A DNA stretch of 64,000 nt from Lentinus brumalis (GCA_001792895.1 MARA01000020.1:620001-684000); one strand, 5' to 3'. Positions 1-11,572 are shown, counted from the first letter of the stretch. Translations and numbers: made by a program. The notes: generated by a model from the sequence alone, not told the origin.

Positions 1-48
1 CGACAACAGATTAATCAAAGTGGGAGAGAAGGGGTCACGGAAAAGTGT

Positions 49-3000
49 TCAGACACGTTCGTACATGCAGATGTACGCCTTGGCCTTGAGGACTTCCTCT
101 AGGGTCGTGAGCCTGACGACGGTGTCGCTGATGTAGGCCCACTTCCTCTGCTCTCGTTTCTCCGACGTCTGGCTCGTGCGAGAGTCAGTCGTCGAGAGGC
201 TAGGAGTAGGCGGGAGGGCCTTCTCTGAATCGAAGGCGGCCGTTTCGGGAGCAGGAGTAGCTGCAGCTGCAGGTGCAGGCGCGCTCGACGGCAGCGCAGT
301 GTACGCGACATAGTGCCCACCAAGCTATGAACGTGACAGTCAGCCTCTCCAGTCCACCCACGGCGAAACAAGCACCGAAACACGCACCATGTTACCGATG
401 TGCACCACGACGGCATACAGCCTGTACATGCATCGCTCGCGCTGCTTGTGCTTCCCCTTCTCCCTCTCCGTCCTCTCCGGCGTGAACTCGGCCCGCTTCG
501 GCGCGAGGAACGGGGCAAGGTCCAGGTACTCTGGGAACGACACGAACTCGTCCAGCTTCTTGAACCCGCCCGAGAACGACACCGTGTGGTGCTTGCCCGT
601 CTGCTGGAAGCGCTTCAAGTGGATGACCAGGATCGGCGGCGGCGTGCTGATCAGGTACCGCTTGTACATGCGCCGCTGGATAACCTGCTTCGCCCGCGGG
701 ATTTTCTGGTCCTGCACCCTGAGCGGCGACTTCTCCCTAAGCCTGGGCGAGGCCGAAGGCGATGGCAGCTCGGACAGCTTCTCGACCGACGACCGTGGCG
801 AGACGGACGGTGACGCATCTCCGTCGGAGAGCGAAGTGGCAGCGGAGGTGTCGCTCGCAGAGTCGTCAAAATCGTCGTCAGAGCTCGTGCTGCTGTCCTC
901 GGCGCCGTCCTTCTTGGCGTTCAAGCGTCCTCGGCGTCGCCCCTTGGGAGTGAGCAACGAGTCGTCCGACAGCGACAAGCCAATCACAGCACGCGTCGAC
1001 GATAGCGTCCCGTTGAGCGGCTCGCCCTTTGCCGACGGTGAGGGAGCGGGAAGGCCCTCGGATGTATCCACCTCGGTCGTAGAGATCTGGGGGATCGGCA
1101 GTCCGCCAAAGGTTGGCGCCTCCGGTGACGTGTCGCTGTTCTTCCGCATATACACAGTTGATAATTCAGGCGAGGAGGAGGGGGCTGCGGTGGTGGTCGG
1201 GGCAGAGGAGATAGACGTGCTTGAGCTGCTCGTAAGCGCCGTCGAGACCACCGATGTTGACGCAGGCGACATCCGTGCGCTGCTCAGGCTCAAGTCGGGC
1301 GACGAGACCGTCCCGCTGTCCTCGGGCTCGCTCAGACCTGGTGGGCTCTTCGGGAGGGGAATGGACTCGGGTGCTTTCGCCGCGCTCTGCCCTGACTTCC
1401 CTGACGAGTCGTCGCTGACCGACTCGCTCTCGCTGTCGGAGTCGTCATGAGGGACGATGTCCCCGTTCTCGCGGACGGGTGGCTTGTACGTCCCGTTCGC
1501 GATCTTCCAACACCGGTGGCAGCCAACCATGTTCTCGCCGTCGAGGATTTCGACAGCAGTGAACATGCGCAAACACTCCTCGATGCCTGGCAAGTGGCCG
1601 AGCTTCGCCCACAGCGCCTGCGTGGCAAGCACAGTTCCGTTGGCCGCATTAGTCGCGGTGAAAGCCTGCGAGAGGATCGACAGGGGGTTGCCCGTGACAG
1701 GATGGACGTCCGCAAGCACACGCCCCAGGTACTCGCTCTCCTCTTCCGACATCTTCGGCAGCGGGACTGGTGACCTCGAAGGTGTGCCATCGTGGTGATG
1801 ATGTCGATGCTGGTGCTTGAAGGGGTTGGTGGAGGAGCGGCGCGAGCTCGATGGTCTGCTTCCTTGCGCGAAAGGCGAGTTGATGCGTGGAGACGCGGGT
1901 ACGACAGGAGACGACAAACCCGCATCGTCGCCGACGTCCAATGTGGGGTCTTGTACTGTCGCTCCGCGTGCTAGAGACGTCGCGCGAGGAGAGCGCGGCT
2001 CGCCACCTCGCATGACTCGGATGGCGTCCTTGATGTCGGGCCTACGACCTCGGTCGCTCGCCCGGCTCGACGGGCGCGAGTCCCTGTCCCGGTCTGCAGT
2101 CTTGCTCAACTTCATCGAGACACTGATTCTGCGCGCGATCTTGCCCCATGCGTCGCCCTTCTTCTCCTTCCCCTTCTCATCTGGCTCAGCTTCCACCGCT
2201 GTCCAGCCGTCCGCCTTCGACGCGTTCTCGGCAATGTCAGCCTTGACCTCCTCCGCGGCCTCCTCCACAACGGTCTCCTCATCCTCCACGATGGCCGACT
2301 CAAGCCCCGACGGGGAAGTACCCACCCTCGACATCTCCCTCACCACATCCTTCGCCTCATCATCCTCGCCAGGATGGTCGAAGCTACGTCGTCTGGGATC
2401 GACGCTCGTCGGAGCCTCCTCTTCGTTCGCCGCAACCTCAGAGCTGCGCCGCACCGGACTCGCGGGCACAGAGGACGCACGGAACAATCCACTAGCGCTC
2501 CCGCTTCCATTCGAGTTGTCGTGGGCAGCACTGGAACCGGGCGGCCGTATACGTAGCTTGCGCGCGATCTTCTTGATGCGATCCCGTTTACGCTTGACGT
2601 AGTCCTCCGGCTTGATGCTGAGGCTGAGATCATTGAAGTCCTCGTACGTGACGGACACCTTCTTGCACTTCTCGCACACGAGTATACTGGCGAGCTGGCC
2701 GCCGAAGAGCATGTCGACGAAAGACTCCAGCCTGTCGTCGTCTTTCGGTTCAGCAGGGGGAGCATCATCTTGGTCCGGCCGTGGCGATCCGGGGGGTGGC
2801 GATGGCGTCTCTGGAAGGGGGAGAGAAGGCGAAGGTAATGGCGGTATCGCGGGAACAGACCCTGCCTTTCGGCTGGCCCGCTTTCGTTTTGTCTTTGGAG
2901 GGGGTGGTTGGCGCTTCTTGATAATCTGCCGTCTCGACGCGTTATTGACCCGCATGCGGGCAACTCGGCGAATTACTCACATCAAGCTCCTCCATGCGCA

Positions 3001-3834
3001 TGGCGTCAAGCATATGCCGCAAGAACTCATGCGCGTCCTGCTGCCGGAAGTCGAGGTATTGGTCATACTTCCGTCCGATGGTTGTAAGTATTTCTCTGTG
3101 AAGCCGAGCGGTCAGTCAAGGTTTCAGGGATGTCGCGGGCGGTATGACGGAAGCACGGTTGGTCGTCGGAGAGAGCTCCGAACCAACGCGTCTCAAGAGA
3201 GGTGCTGCACCGCATGCATTACAGCGCCGTTTGTCTCGTCTCGGAGCGGAATTGATTTGTTCCTGCAACAGTGTCGGCGAGGGAAAGCGCGCAGTGTAGC
3301 GGCGAGGTCGCGAGTATGCGATAGGATGCAGAAACGCCGGGCGTGATGGCTGTCCGCAGGTAGCAAGTGAACGAACGAGTACTCACTTTGGGCTCATAGT
3401 CTCCCTCCGCTTCGCATCCTGGATGTCCCATGCCTTCTTCATGATCGTCGTAAAGATATCGCCGAGCGGCATGCCCTCCGTCCACTCCATCTCGTCATCT
3501 CCTCCGCGCCCATGCCCGTTCGTCAGCTGGGGCGATCTCTTAGCGAGAATAGAAGGACCCTGCGCGGGCTGCAGCGACTGCGGGACCGTTTGGAAGTGGA
3601 CAAGGTCGTGTAGCGGACGCGTCGCAATGAGCTGCGTGTCTGGGACGTCAATGGCCTAGCCGGAGGTAACGAGAGCGGAAATGAACGCACCCCTTGCAGC
3701 GTCGAGTTCATAAAGCAGGTGTTGCCATGGTTGATGAGCCCCGGCGGTAGACTGGCGTCCCGTTCCTCCTCCTCCCGCCGTTTCTTCTCCCGGTAGAGAT
3801 CCTGCGGCGTCTGCTTGTGCTTGTGCTTGATCAT
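49..3834 (-). CDS. Ubiquitin-specific protease (USP/UCH family C19)
   Basis: Cysteine protease that removes ubiquitin from substrates. All catalytic boxes are visible: the Cys box GLINHGNTCFMNSTLQ near residue 35-50, the QQDAHEF box after YLDFR, the CEKCKK zinc-ribbon half, YLISTPPPILVIHLKRF, and the His box GGHYVAYT near the C-terminus followed by WAYISDTVV, which supplies the acidic residue. Five coding exons are supported. The last intron is 325-387 and joins VVVHIGNM to LGGHYVAYT; another removes about 55 bases after MRMEELD. The stop codon is at 49-51. Spliced length is about 1,100 residues, long for the family because roughly 600 residues of Ser/Asp/Glu-rich low complexity are inserted between the zinc-ribbon half and the KRF box. 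The first in-frame ATG after the upstream stops gives MIKHKHKQTPQDL; a further 5' exon cannot be excluded. It resembles yeast Ubp16-like enzymes, but no membrane anchor is seen at this start, so no symbol is given. Confidence 0.9.
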
Positions 3835-4874
3835 GATAGTACGGGTCGGAAAGGTGTGCCGAGGACTCGAAGGGTCGCACTGGGGTAAGCTGTTATGGCA
3901 GAGTGCGCAACACCCGGCCCGAGAAGATGCGAGATCGTCCCAGTCTGGCTACAGAGCGCTGCGTGCGGCGTCGAGGTCGTCGTCCAGGACGTCGAGGACC
4001 TTGAGAAGTTGAGAAGACCAGGACAGAACTATGTGGTAAGTGGTGGTAAGGCTTTGGGGTCGGGAGATGGTATATACAGGCTAATTTCCCACGGAAACGT
4101 AACAGCTATTATGTCGGCATTAGGCGCCTGAGTGCTAAGGTTCATTCAAATGCCTCTTTTCAACTTCCTAATGCGCTTCTAACCACTCCGTACAGTCGTC
4201 GAGCCACCTTCCAAGTTGTACGCTTGTCTGTCCCTTCTACAGTCTACTCCAGAGATTGAGCGACAACTTGTCAGCAAAGTGATGTGCCTCATCTCAGATT
4301 CAGCGCGGGAAGGCGCGGTAGTACTACCGCCTGAACCTCGGCCGCTTACAACGGGGACTCTCGAGAACGTCGCAGAGCTCCAGAGAGCTCCCCGAGCGTG
4401 ATCATTTTAGCAGCCGCAGGCATATGATCTGTCACTCTCAGCGTCGTATGCACTCTACATAACCTTACTGTTGAGCAGTGCTGACGCAGCTCCGGCCATC
4501 TGCTGAGTCTTGCGGACCAAGGACGCGCCAAGACGTGCCACGCAGACAGCCACAAGGCTCCAAGGATACGTCCGCCGAGGTCCCGAGATCGATAAAACCG
4601 AGCAGCTCACTAGTACTACTTCGAAGAGCTTTGAAGTGGGAACTTTGGGATCACCACGCGCAGCGCGCCTGCGTATATTCGGAGTATAACCGTAAGTATG
4701 CTACAGACGTAATAACAGAACATGCGCTCCAGAGCACTTCGGAAAGCGCGAATGTAAGAGTAGTAGCAAATCCATCGTACCTAGCACGAAGTACGCATAC
4801 GTATACGTGTCCATGGCGGCGTCCGCAGTGTACGGGCGCCGGCCTCAAGCCTCGAGCCTCACAGCAACCCAGGC
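3835..4874. other. Intergenic: USP 5' side and CBM19 gene 3' side
   Basis: About 1 kb with no ORF showing splice-consistent conserved content. It should hold the promoter and 5' UTR of the protease, read leftwards, and the 3' UTR of the secreted protein gene. No clear repeat or RNA gene is seen. Confidence 0.4.
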
Positions 4875-6130
4875 TTAGAGCCTGTTGACGGCGAAGCGGC
4901 TGCGGCGAGCCTTGTCACCCTTGCTCGACTTGTCAGACTGGGCAGCCTTGCCCGTCTCGGTCGGCTGCAGGATGGAGAAGGAGAGATCGTCGGTCGCAGT
5001 TGCGCCCGAGCCGCTCTGGCCGCTGGCATCGGTGGCAGTCGCAGTCGCCGCCGCCGAGTCGGTCGCGGTCGCGGTCGCAGCTGCAGAGTCGGTCGCGGTC
5101 GCAGCGGAGGAGTCCGTGGCGGTCGCGGCGCTGGAATCGGTAGCGGTCGCAGCGGAGGAATCGGTAGCGGTCGCAGCGGAGGAGTCAGTGGCCGTCGCAG
5201 CGGAGGAGTCGGTGGCAGTGGCGGCGGAGGAGTCCGTCGCGGTCACTGCGGAAGAGTCGGTGGCCGTGGAGTCGGACGCACCAGCGGTGACGGTGACAGT
5301 GACAGTCTGCGCGCAGTCGGCAGCGCTGCCCGAGCCCTTGTTCCCCTGACCCTTGTTCCCCTTGCCCTTGCCCTTGCCCCCTTGCCCTTCGAGCCAGAGG
5401 ACGCAGTATCCGTGGCCGTAGCAGCGGCACTGTCGGTGGCAGTCGCGGTAGCTCCCGCGTCGGTCGCAGTTGCACCAGCGTCGGTCGCGGTAGCACCGGC
5501 AGCACCGGCGTCGGTCGCGGTCGCACCAGCAGCACCTCCATCGGTGGCACTCGCGTCAGCAGCGCTGCCGTCGGTCGCAGTGGCACCAGCAGCGCCGGCA
5601 TCGGTCGCGGTCGCGGTCGCACCGGCAGCACCAGCGCTGTCCGACGCCGAGCCCTTCGAGCCCGCAGACCCGGAGGACCCAGAGGACCCAGAGCCGTCGA
5701 CGCCGCCATCGACACCAGCAGCGGTCATCCGCGCCGCGGCGTCGGCCGCAGAGTCGCACGTGAGGCTCGTGCCGGCCTTGTTCACGAGGGGGAGGGCGAA
5801 GCACGACGTGCCCCCAGAGCAGGCCGTCACCTGGAACTTGCCACCGGAGCACTGGGCGAAGCCGCCGTTCACGCAGGCCTGGTCGCCATCTGTAATCAGG
5901 AACAAGTACAATAGTCAGCATGGATAATGAACAACGACGATGAGGGAGGGAAGGGAGAGGAAGAGGAAGAGACGCGCACCGGTGCAGGAGGAGTCCGCCG
6001 TGAGGGTCGCGAACTTGGCGTTCAGCTTCTGCGCGTCGAGCGCGTTCTGCTTCTGGAAATCAGCAGGCGCAGCCTGGGAGAGCGCCGCGAGGGCGAGGAA
6101 GACGAGGGCAGAGAGCTTCGTGGAGAACAT
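4875..6130 (-). CDS. Secreted CBM19-type protein with Ala/Thr/Asp repeat tail (one apparent frameshift)
   Basis: Predicted extracellular or wall-associated protein. Exon 1 (5980-6130) encodes a signal peptide, MFSTKLSALVFLALAALSQA, then APADFQKQNALDAQKLN. A 90-base intron (5890-5979) joins SSCT to DGDQACVNG. The following ACVNGGFAQCSGGKF and CSGGTSCFALPLVN segments match the short cysteine module annotated as CBM19-like in Agaricomycete secreted proteins. Next come Gly/Ser linkers, degenerate GA(A)GATATD repeats, a KG/NKG basic stretch, AADCAQTVTVTVT, and about eight copies of ATATDSSA before the C-terminus at NRL. The reading frame changes inside the C run at 5377-5381. One extra C there would restore an uninterrupted frame through the basic KG stretch; no plausible intron covers it. 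Chitin or glucan binding is inferred from the family, not shown. Confidence 0.8.
5030..5270 (-). repeat. Coding minisatellite ATATDSSA in the secreted protein tail
   Basis: About eight tandem imperfect units of roughly 24 bases encode ATATDSSA or ATATDSAA variants. Codon-level variation is mainly synonymous. A second, more degenerate block encoding GATATDAGA units lies at about 5400-5640 in the same gene. Confidence 0.8.
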
Positions 6131-7843
6131 GGTGGACTTGAAGTTGAGACGTGCGGTAACAACGAAGGACGATGGACGAATACTGATGAGAGCGCGAAAG
6201 GAGATACGTCGATAGCACACGAACGAACACGCAGGCGTGAAGCGGGAAGGCGACAGTGACAGTGGGAGGAAGAGCACCGGGCTCGAGTGAGGGGATTTGG
6301 GAACAGAAGGGTGTTCTGACCCCCAGCAGAGGCGCGAGGACCTGGTTATATACAGTCGCCCTCCCTCTGCGCTCCATCGCGTGTCTTCCGGGGTCCATTC
6401 CGTGCTTTGCGAATTCCCCCCTTCTCAAACGGGAACAAACGAAGGCAGCGTGACCTTCGAGATTCAGCGCCAAGAACAAAGGGCGTTGCTGGGCGGACCC
6501 TCCCCCCGTCGTCGAGCAACGATGGAGCGGGTGGAGCCCGCTGCCACAAACGCGCGCACGCGCTGTTCTCCGCCCGCGCAGGCGTCGCGTATGCGGTAGA
6601 TTGCTGTTCTGCTGCTGGCGTTTGCGTGTTATTCTTGCTTCATGCGGTGGTGCGTAACTAGAACCCTCATTTATGAGCATCTATGATGATGGATGGTTCG
6701 GGCTCGGTCACCAGCAGTATCAGACGCACCTCCACGATACATACTGCTGCGGAGATGCACCTCATCAGACGGTATGATGCTTAGTACCTAGCTATAGTGC
6801 CTTCGAGGCCAGGGCGGACTTCGCACTTCCATGCACTAGGTATACCTTTGTATTGGCAACGAAGGAGGTATTGACCGGCTGGCCGGACGTAAATAGTCTA
6901 CCAAGAACCGATGCATGTGGCTCAAGGAATGCTATTCAAAAAGATCGTTAATCACCGCGTCTGCCGAAGAAGCACGGCAATACGACCCAGCTGAACTCAA
7001 ACGCACTGTGCAGGGCAACGTACAGGACCTGGGCTCGAAAGGCTGTCCGTGACATGCCGGATGCGCTTGCAGCCTTGCACGGTAACTTCAAGTATAGGAT
7101 GCGTGCATGGAAGCGTCGTCCACGTCGACACGATGCGGAAGCTGACGAGAAGGCAAGTTTTATCAACTACGCGCATTCTATGACACTTATAGATGGCTGG
7201 TACACACCGCAGTCGGGGAAAGAAGCGAGTGCGTGAGGCCGGAGGAAGCGGGGGACTGCGTCGATATTGATGTCAAAGGACGCTCCAGGGCAGCACTGGT
7301 CGCCACGACGATTGACATGTACGGAAATGCGCATTGGCAGTGTTGTAACCGCACATCCAGTTTTGATGGTGCACAGAAGTGATATTTGCATGTGAGACGT
7401 CAGGAGGACGCAGCAGGGTCACCGGCCACTGGCTTCGCAAGTAGAGTCTTCAGCTGTGATGCACCGGTGACTTTCCCCGAAGCACATATAGAGCGAAGGA
7501 TCATGTATGCGCTGCGAACACGGCCAACTCAATACCTAGAGCGACGCGTCAGCCAATGTTCCTTCCGCCAACCCGAGTCAAAAACACCGACCATCTCGAT
7601 ACTACAGTCCAGTCGTCCAAATTTCAGACAACCGCTGGAGCACCTGGAGGGATACCATCCATCCCCTACGGCGCATACAGCCTACGTGACGGAACACAAG
7701 AGGCAGAAACGGGACCATCTGGACAACTCACGATGCGGACGCCGGAGGAGTTCTCCTGAGGTAGCGAATGGATGCGACTCCTTCTCCATACACAGGCACC
7801 ACCGTCTATGTCTACCGCCATCCATCTCCGAGGGCACTCGACT
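6131..7843. other. Long intergenic stretch, no gene supported
   Basis: About 1.7 kb. Beyond the TATA-like site of the secreted protein gene I see no conserved motif, spliced ORF, tandem repeat or RNA gene. Short ORFs on both strands lack family resemblance. The right part is the 3' flank of ATP17. Confidence 0.4.
6346..6353 (-). promoter_or_regulatory. Putative TATA box of the CBM19-type gene
   Basis: GTATATAA on the minus strand, about 216 bases upstream of the ATG at 6130. This implies a 5' UTR of moderate length. Position and sequence only; no transcript evidence. Confidence 0.4.
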
Positions 7844-8348
7844 TTAGTGAGCGTGATTCTTGTAGTGCTCTGCGAAGCAAACGCGAGTCAGCGACATGAC
7901 ACTTCCCCGGACGCAACGCAAGACGACTCACTGAGGTGCACTAATCCCATCATCCACCACAAACACGGCGCACTCGTCAATACCCGCATACATCCAGCGC
8001 CAACAACAAGATCAAGAAGATGCACTCTGGTAGTCAATGGTGTATCCCCGACCGAAGATGGCAAGGAATCCGATGAAGGATGGTGAACAGGACGGGCGCA
8101 GCAGACGCGTTCTCGCCATCGAAGTACCGCGCCTTGATGTCACCCGACGCGACGAGGACGCAGGGCCCTTGGGGAGCTTGGAGTAGAAGTTCACGAGGGA
8201 ACCAAGTCGCCCGCCCGTGCCAGACGACTGTTAAGCGCAAATGCTGGCAGGGCTGGTGCTGGCGACGCAGTATGCTGGTGGACTCACGACGACGGACGGG
8301 GTGGCGATTTTCGGGGGACGAGGCCACCGAGCTGAGAGTTGGCTGCAT
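7844..8348 (-). CDS. ATP17: Mitochondrial F1Fo ATP synthase subunit f (frameshifted as read)
   Basis: Small inner-membrane subunit of the ATP synthase peripheral stalk and membrane domain. Exons read as 8288-8348, 8026-8227, a 9-base microexon 7932-7940, and 7844-7869. Together they give the family landmarks in order: PPKIATPSVV, LVNFYSKLPKGPA, DIKARYFDGENASAAPV, FIGFLAIFGRGYTIDYQ, and the C-terminal MHLKHYKNHAH. The single membrane segment is FIGFLAIFG. Conserved blocks lie in alternating frames: one base appears missing at the G run 8313-8317, one missing near 8142-8144, and one extra at 8078-8079. Because the splice sites and all conserved blocks survive, and the subunit is required for respiration, sequencing error is more likely than pseudogenisation. 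Length is about 100 residues, normal for the family. Confidence 0.8.
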
Positions 8349-8779
8349 GGTGAACGCGACCCGGCGTAAGGCAAGAGGGAACAGAGATAAGAACCGACTA
8401 CGCAAAACAAGTAGCTCAGGTAAGTAGATGCAGATCTAATACCTCGTCGGCCCAATGATAAGTAACTTACGAGTTAAGTAACGATAAGATCGGGTTGTTG
8501 GAGGAGGAGGAGCTCTGTCTGGCGCCTTCTCCTCACCGAGAATCTGCTCCGTGGCTCAGTTGGTTACAGCGTCCGACTGCCTCGCTGCCCGAACTCGAGT
8601 CTGTCCCCCTGGTACGCAGCAACGTTTTTGCCATCGTTGTCGAGGCAAATGGAAACTCACGACAAGTATACTCTAATTCCTCGCTAGCTGGCTGTATGCT
8701 CGTGCGATATCACCTCTACAACAAACATAGCGAGAGCAGACAATAAGGCGCAGCGGAAACGAGCACCGATTACTTTAAC
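8349..8779. other. Intergenic with a tRNA-like Pol III signature
   Basis: Between ATP17 and the DUF6533 gene. It contains TGGCTCAGTTGGTTA at 8552-8566, an exact match to a tRNA D-arm and A box, then ACTCGAGTC at about 8593-8601 resembling a B box, and a T5 run at about 8625. No complete cloverleaf can be folded: the anticodon and T stems do not pair. It may be a tRNA pseudogene or tRNA-derived SINE fragment. Confidence 0.3.
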
Positions 8780-10489
8780 TTACGCGGACGATGACTCCGG
8801 CGCCGAGGCCGTCTCAGAGCCCTCAGCCCCAGTCTCCGAGTCATTATCGTCCGAGCCATTATCGTCCGACAGCACCGGAAGGCCTGGACTGATACTCCCT
8901 CCTAGGGACGAGATGAAGCTGGGCTTGTCGTATGGGTTCCTCGAGGAATGCAGCGGGTCGTCGGGATCGAGTCTGACGACCATTTGATTCGCGGCTTGGA
9001 GTTCGAGGAGGAAGCGCGAGACGAGGATGGCTGATACGCTGTGGATGTCAAATGGGCGGTATCAGTGAGGAGACAGTTGTGGCATAGTGTGGCTATGGTG
9101 GGACGCATACGGTGCGATGAATACGGTCACCTTCGTGACACTCGTGCGGTCCTTGCCCGTCAGCTGTCCATGGAGGTAAGCTACCGTGTCGATCAGAGCT
9201 GACACATGCGTTACAGCTTACCGACGTCAGTGTCAGGCTGAGGTGGAGGACATTCAGGATGAACAGAGCTCTGGTCACGGATGCCTGCTAGTCAGTCCAT
9301 CATGTATATCACTGGATCTGTCGCGGGACATACACGAAGTATATTGTTCCTGCACGCGGTCCGACGTCAGGTGTCAGTCGTCGTAGGCTTAATCAATCCG
9401 GTATAGTGACACTGTATACATACCAGTTCGAAAGAGTATACCCGGAAGTGAAAGTCTCTTGGACTTCCGGACATCATCGAAGGTGCTCCGGCTGCCCAAC
9501 TTCGTCCAGGTAATGTAGATGAGGAGAAGATCGCCGACGATGAGCGGTATTCGAGAGCTGATGACAACTGTGCAAATTTCGGATTGAGCATGCGCGATGG
9601 TATGTGACCACTGATCGACCTACGCCTTCGTCAGTGTTAGTACCGATTGAGACATGATTGAGTCAAGCAAGGCCAACCTTAGGGCGATTGCAACAGTGGT
9701 GTCGTCTATCTCAAGACATCCGAACGGCGGGAAATTCTGTCCAGAGATTTCATAGGCATACTGAACCTGTAACATCCGAGTCGTGACTGCTCAGCGTCGC
9801 TCTGCATATCTAAGAAAACATACAATCACTCACCAGATTAACACCCACGGGTGCTAGAGATAACACGAGAACGATCAGTCCGAGAAGCTTGCTGCTGCTC
9901 AAGACATATGTGCGAAGGGCGGAGAAGACTGGATGTGCGATACTGATGAGGTGGCATGGCCCACAGACGGAGTAGTTACCCACCCGCTGCCGGAACGAAT
10001 TGCAGTATGACGAATGCAAATCCGACTACCTGAAACTGTGAACAACTGCGAAAGGCAGACGTTATCAGTCATTTCGTGGTGCGCTGAATTCTGCGGCCTG
10101 TAAACTACCAACCTCTGATGTAATCCCGTAAGAACTTGCAATCACATCGACTGAAGATGCGTACCTTGTCCGACGGAAAAGGTCTAAGCTGGACCAAGTC
10201 CAGCACGGAGATCGTCATGTAGATCCACTTGTTCGCAAAGAACAAGAGCGATGCTGCAGCCCGCTTGTGAGTCCAGAAGCAGGCCACTTCTCGATCAAAT
10301 GTGACGATAGTGTCGTATATGAAGAGAGCTACAGGTGCGCGAAGCGCGACGTTCACTAGCACGAGCTTGGAGCCGTGATGGGACAGACGTACCCGAGGCT
10401 GCCGCGGCGCAGTAATTTTCCGCGGTGCTGTTCGACGATTTGCGGTCAGCAACTTGTGTGACTTTCATGAGCGAAAGACCTCGAGGCAT
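8780..10489 (-). CDS. DUF6533 domain seven-helix membrane protein
   Basis: Member of the large Agaricomycete DUF6533 family of predicted seven-transmembrane proteins of unknown function. The N-terminal signature is present after splicing: NYCAAAAS joined to ALFIYDTIVTFDREVACFW, then ASLLFFANKWIYM. Later helices include VVGFAFVILQFVPAA, FSALRTYVLSSSKLLGLIV, IPLIVGDLLLIYITWTKLG, TRALFILNVLHLSLTLTS and VSAILVSRFLLELQAANQM. An extracellular-type loop holds QNFPPFGCLEIDD. The cytosolic tail is acidic and Ser-rich and ends SAPESSSA. About eight exons are needed; the junctions around 10030-10170 are unresolved. Two in-frame ATGs are possible (10489 and 10468). The family is often described as receptor-like, but no ligand or signalling motif is visible here. 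Confidence 0.8.
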
Positions 10490-10599
10490 GCGACGTACAT
10501 AGCGTTGAAGAGGGTTGCCACCGCATCTGTGTCAGAGGACATGACGAAGTAATAGGATCCCAGAGACCCCGAAGTAGGCAAGGCCGACGAGTCAGGTTA

Positions 10600-11500
10600 T
10601 CGTTCATGGCACTACCTGGCCTTATATCGACCACGGCTGCATAGTCAACATTCAGTATTCCGACCGAAGGAGGGTCATCAAGACACGCACGCTGGGCATA
10701 TGCACCATGTCTGATGCCATCGTCGCATCGAGGATAGAAGAGATGCGCGAGCATAGGTACGCGGTACAGATTTCCTTCCTTGCGACTTTCAGCCAATCCG
10801 GCGCTGGATGGCAAGAACTAAACAGGTGGTCTCGATGGTCAATCATGACAGTTACCCTGAGAGCAGGAAGAGAAGGATCAGCTCGGAGTTCGTACCCATG
10901 TTCGACGCACAGGGCGGAAGCGAAGGCGTTGAGCACGCCACGAGGAGGATACTCGCACGTCCTAGGACCTAATGATGGCAGATCGATGAAACGGGCTATT
11001 ACCCTAGCAACTCAAGGAAGTCTTGAAACGACTGTGAATGAATCGCAACTGACCTCTAACACCCGAGTGCTTGTCGACGGCTTTCATGATATCTTGAGTC
11101 AGGTGAGATCGAGGTAGAGAAAGGTCCTAAATGGCTGAATGAGGAGATCGTCGGCCAGGTAAAATTCTTAGGTCTCTCCGCATTTTCGCGGTCGTGCGGT
11201 AGCTGTTCGGAGCCAGACGTGATGGGGGCCCCAATGATTCTGCACCAAAGTAAGAGGCTGAAGCTGTCTCTGACCATCTGCATCTTCCTTTGAAGAATCC
11301 TATGCGCTGCGAGAGGCTGTGGGGGTGATGGCCGCAGCGTACCTCTCTCGCGCAGCACGTCAGTCGGAGTTGGTCATGGTGATCACGACTTCTGCAGACA
11401 GCTGTAAGTACTTCTTGTGATTGCTCCAGAAATCTGAGTCGCAGTTCATATTCATCGGCAATCAGTACGGCAGTCCAGTAGATGAGCACTCAGCAGTAGT
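10600..11500 (-). pseudogene. Possible 5'-truncated relic of a DUF6533-like gene
   Basis: The minus strand carries short stretches reminiscent of the middle of the DUF6533 family, for example LSAEVVITMT near 11390 and MVRDSFSLLLWCRIIGAPI near 11250. They lie in order but in different frames with stop codons, and no N-terminal signature is found before the MYND gene begins. This may be a decayed duplicate of the adjacent DUF6533 gene, or chance. Otherwise the 10490-11572 stretch holds no supported gene. Confidence 0.25.
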
Positions 11501-11572
11501 ACTACGTATGTGGTCTGAGAGAGAGAGGAGCGGGCGACAGATTGTCACTGTAGCGCCGGCGCGCACACTTCC

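Noticed and set aside
389..1450. 353-codon plus-strand open frame
   Set aside because: It is the antisense of the low-complexity Ser-rich part of the ubiquitin protease; the GC-rich codon pattern opens the opposite strand. No domain or splice logic.
5030..5640. Regularly spaced short repeats resembling a CRISPR array
   Set aside because: Units are contiguous, in frame and encode ATATDSSA; there are no unique spacers, and the genome is eukaryotic.
4885..5927. Valine/Ala/Ser-rich plus-strand frames across the secreted protein
   Set aside because: Mirror image of the ATATDSSA repeats; repetitive DNA keeps all frames open. The minus strand has the signal peptide and the cysteine module.
8545..8620. 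Functional tRNA gene
   Set aside because: The A-box match is perfect, but the anticodon and T stems do not pair and no anticodon can be placed, so only a tRNA-like remnant is reported.
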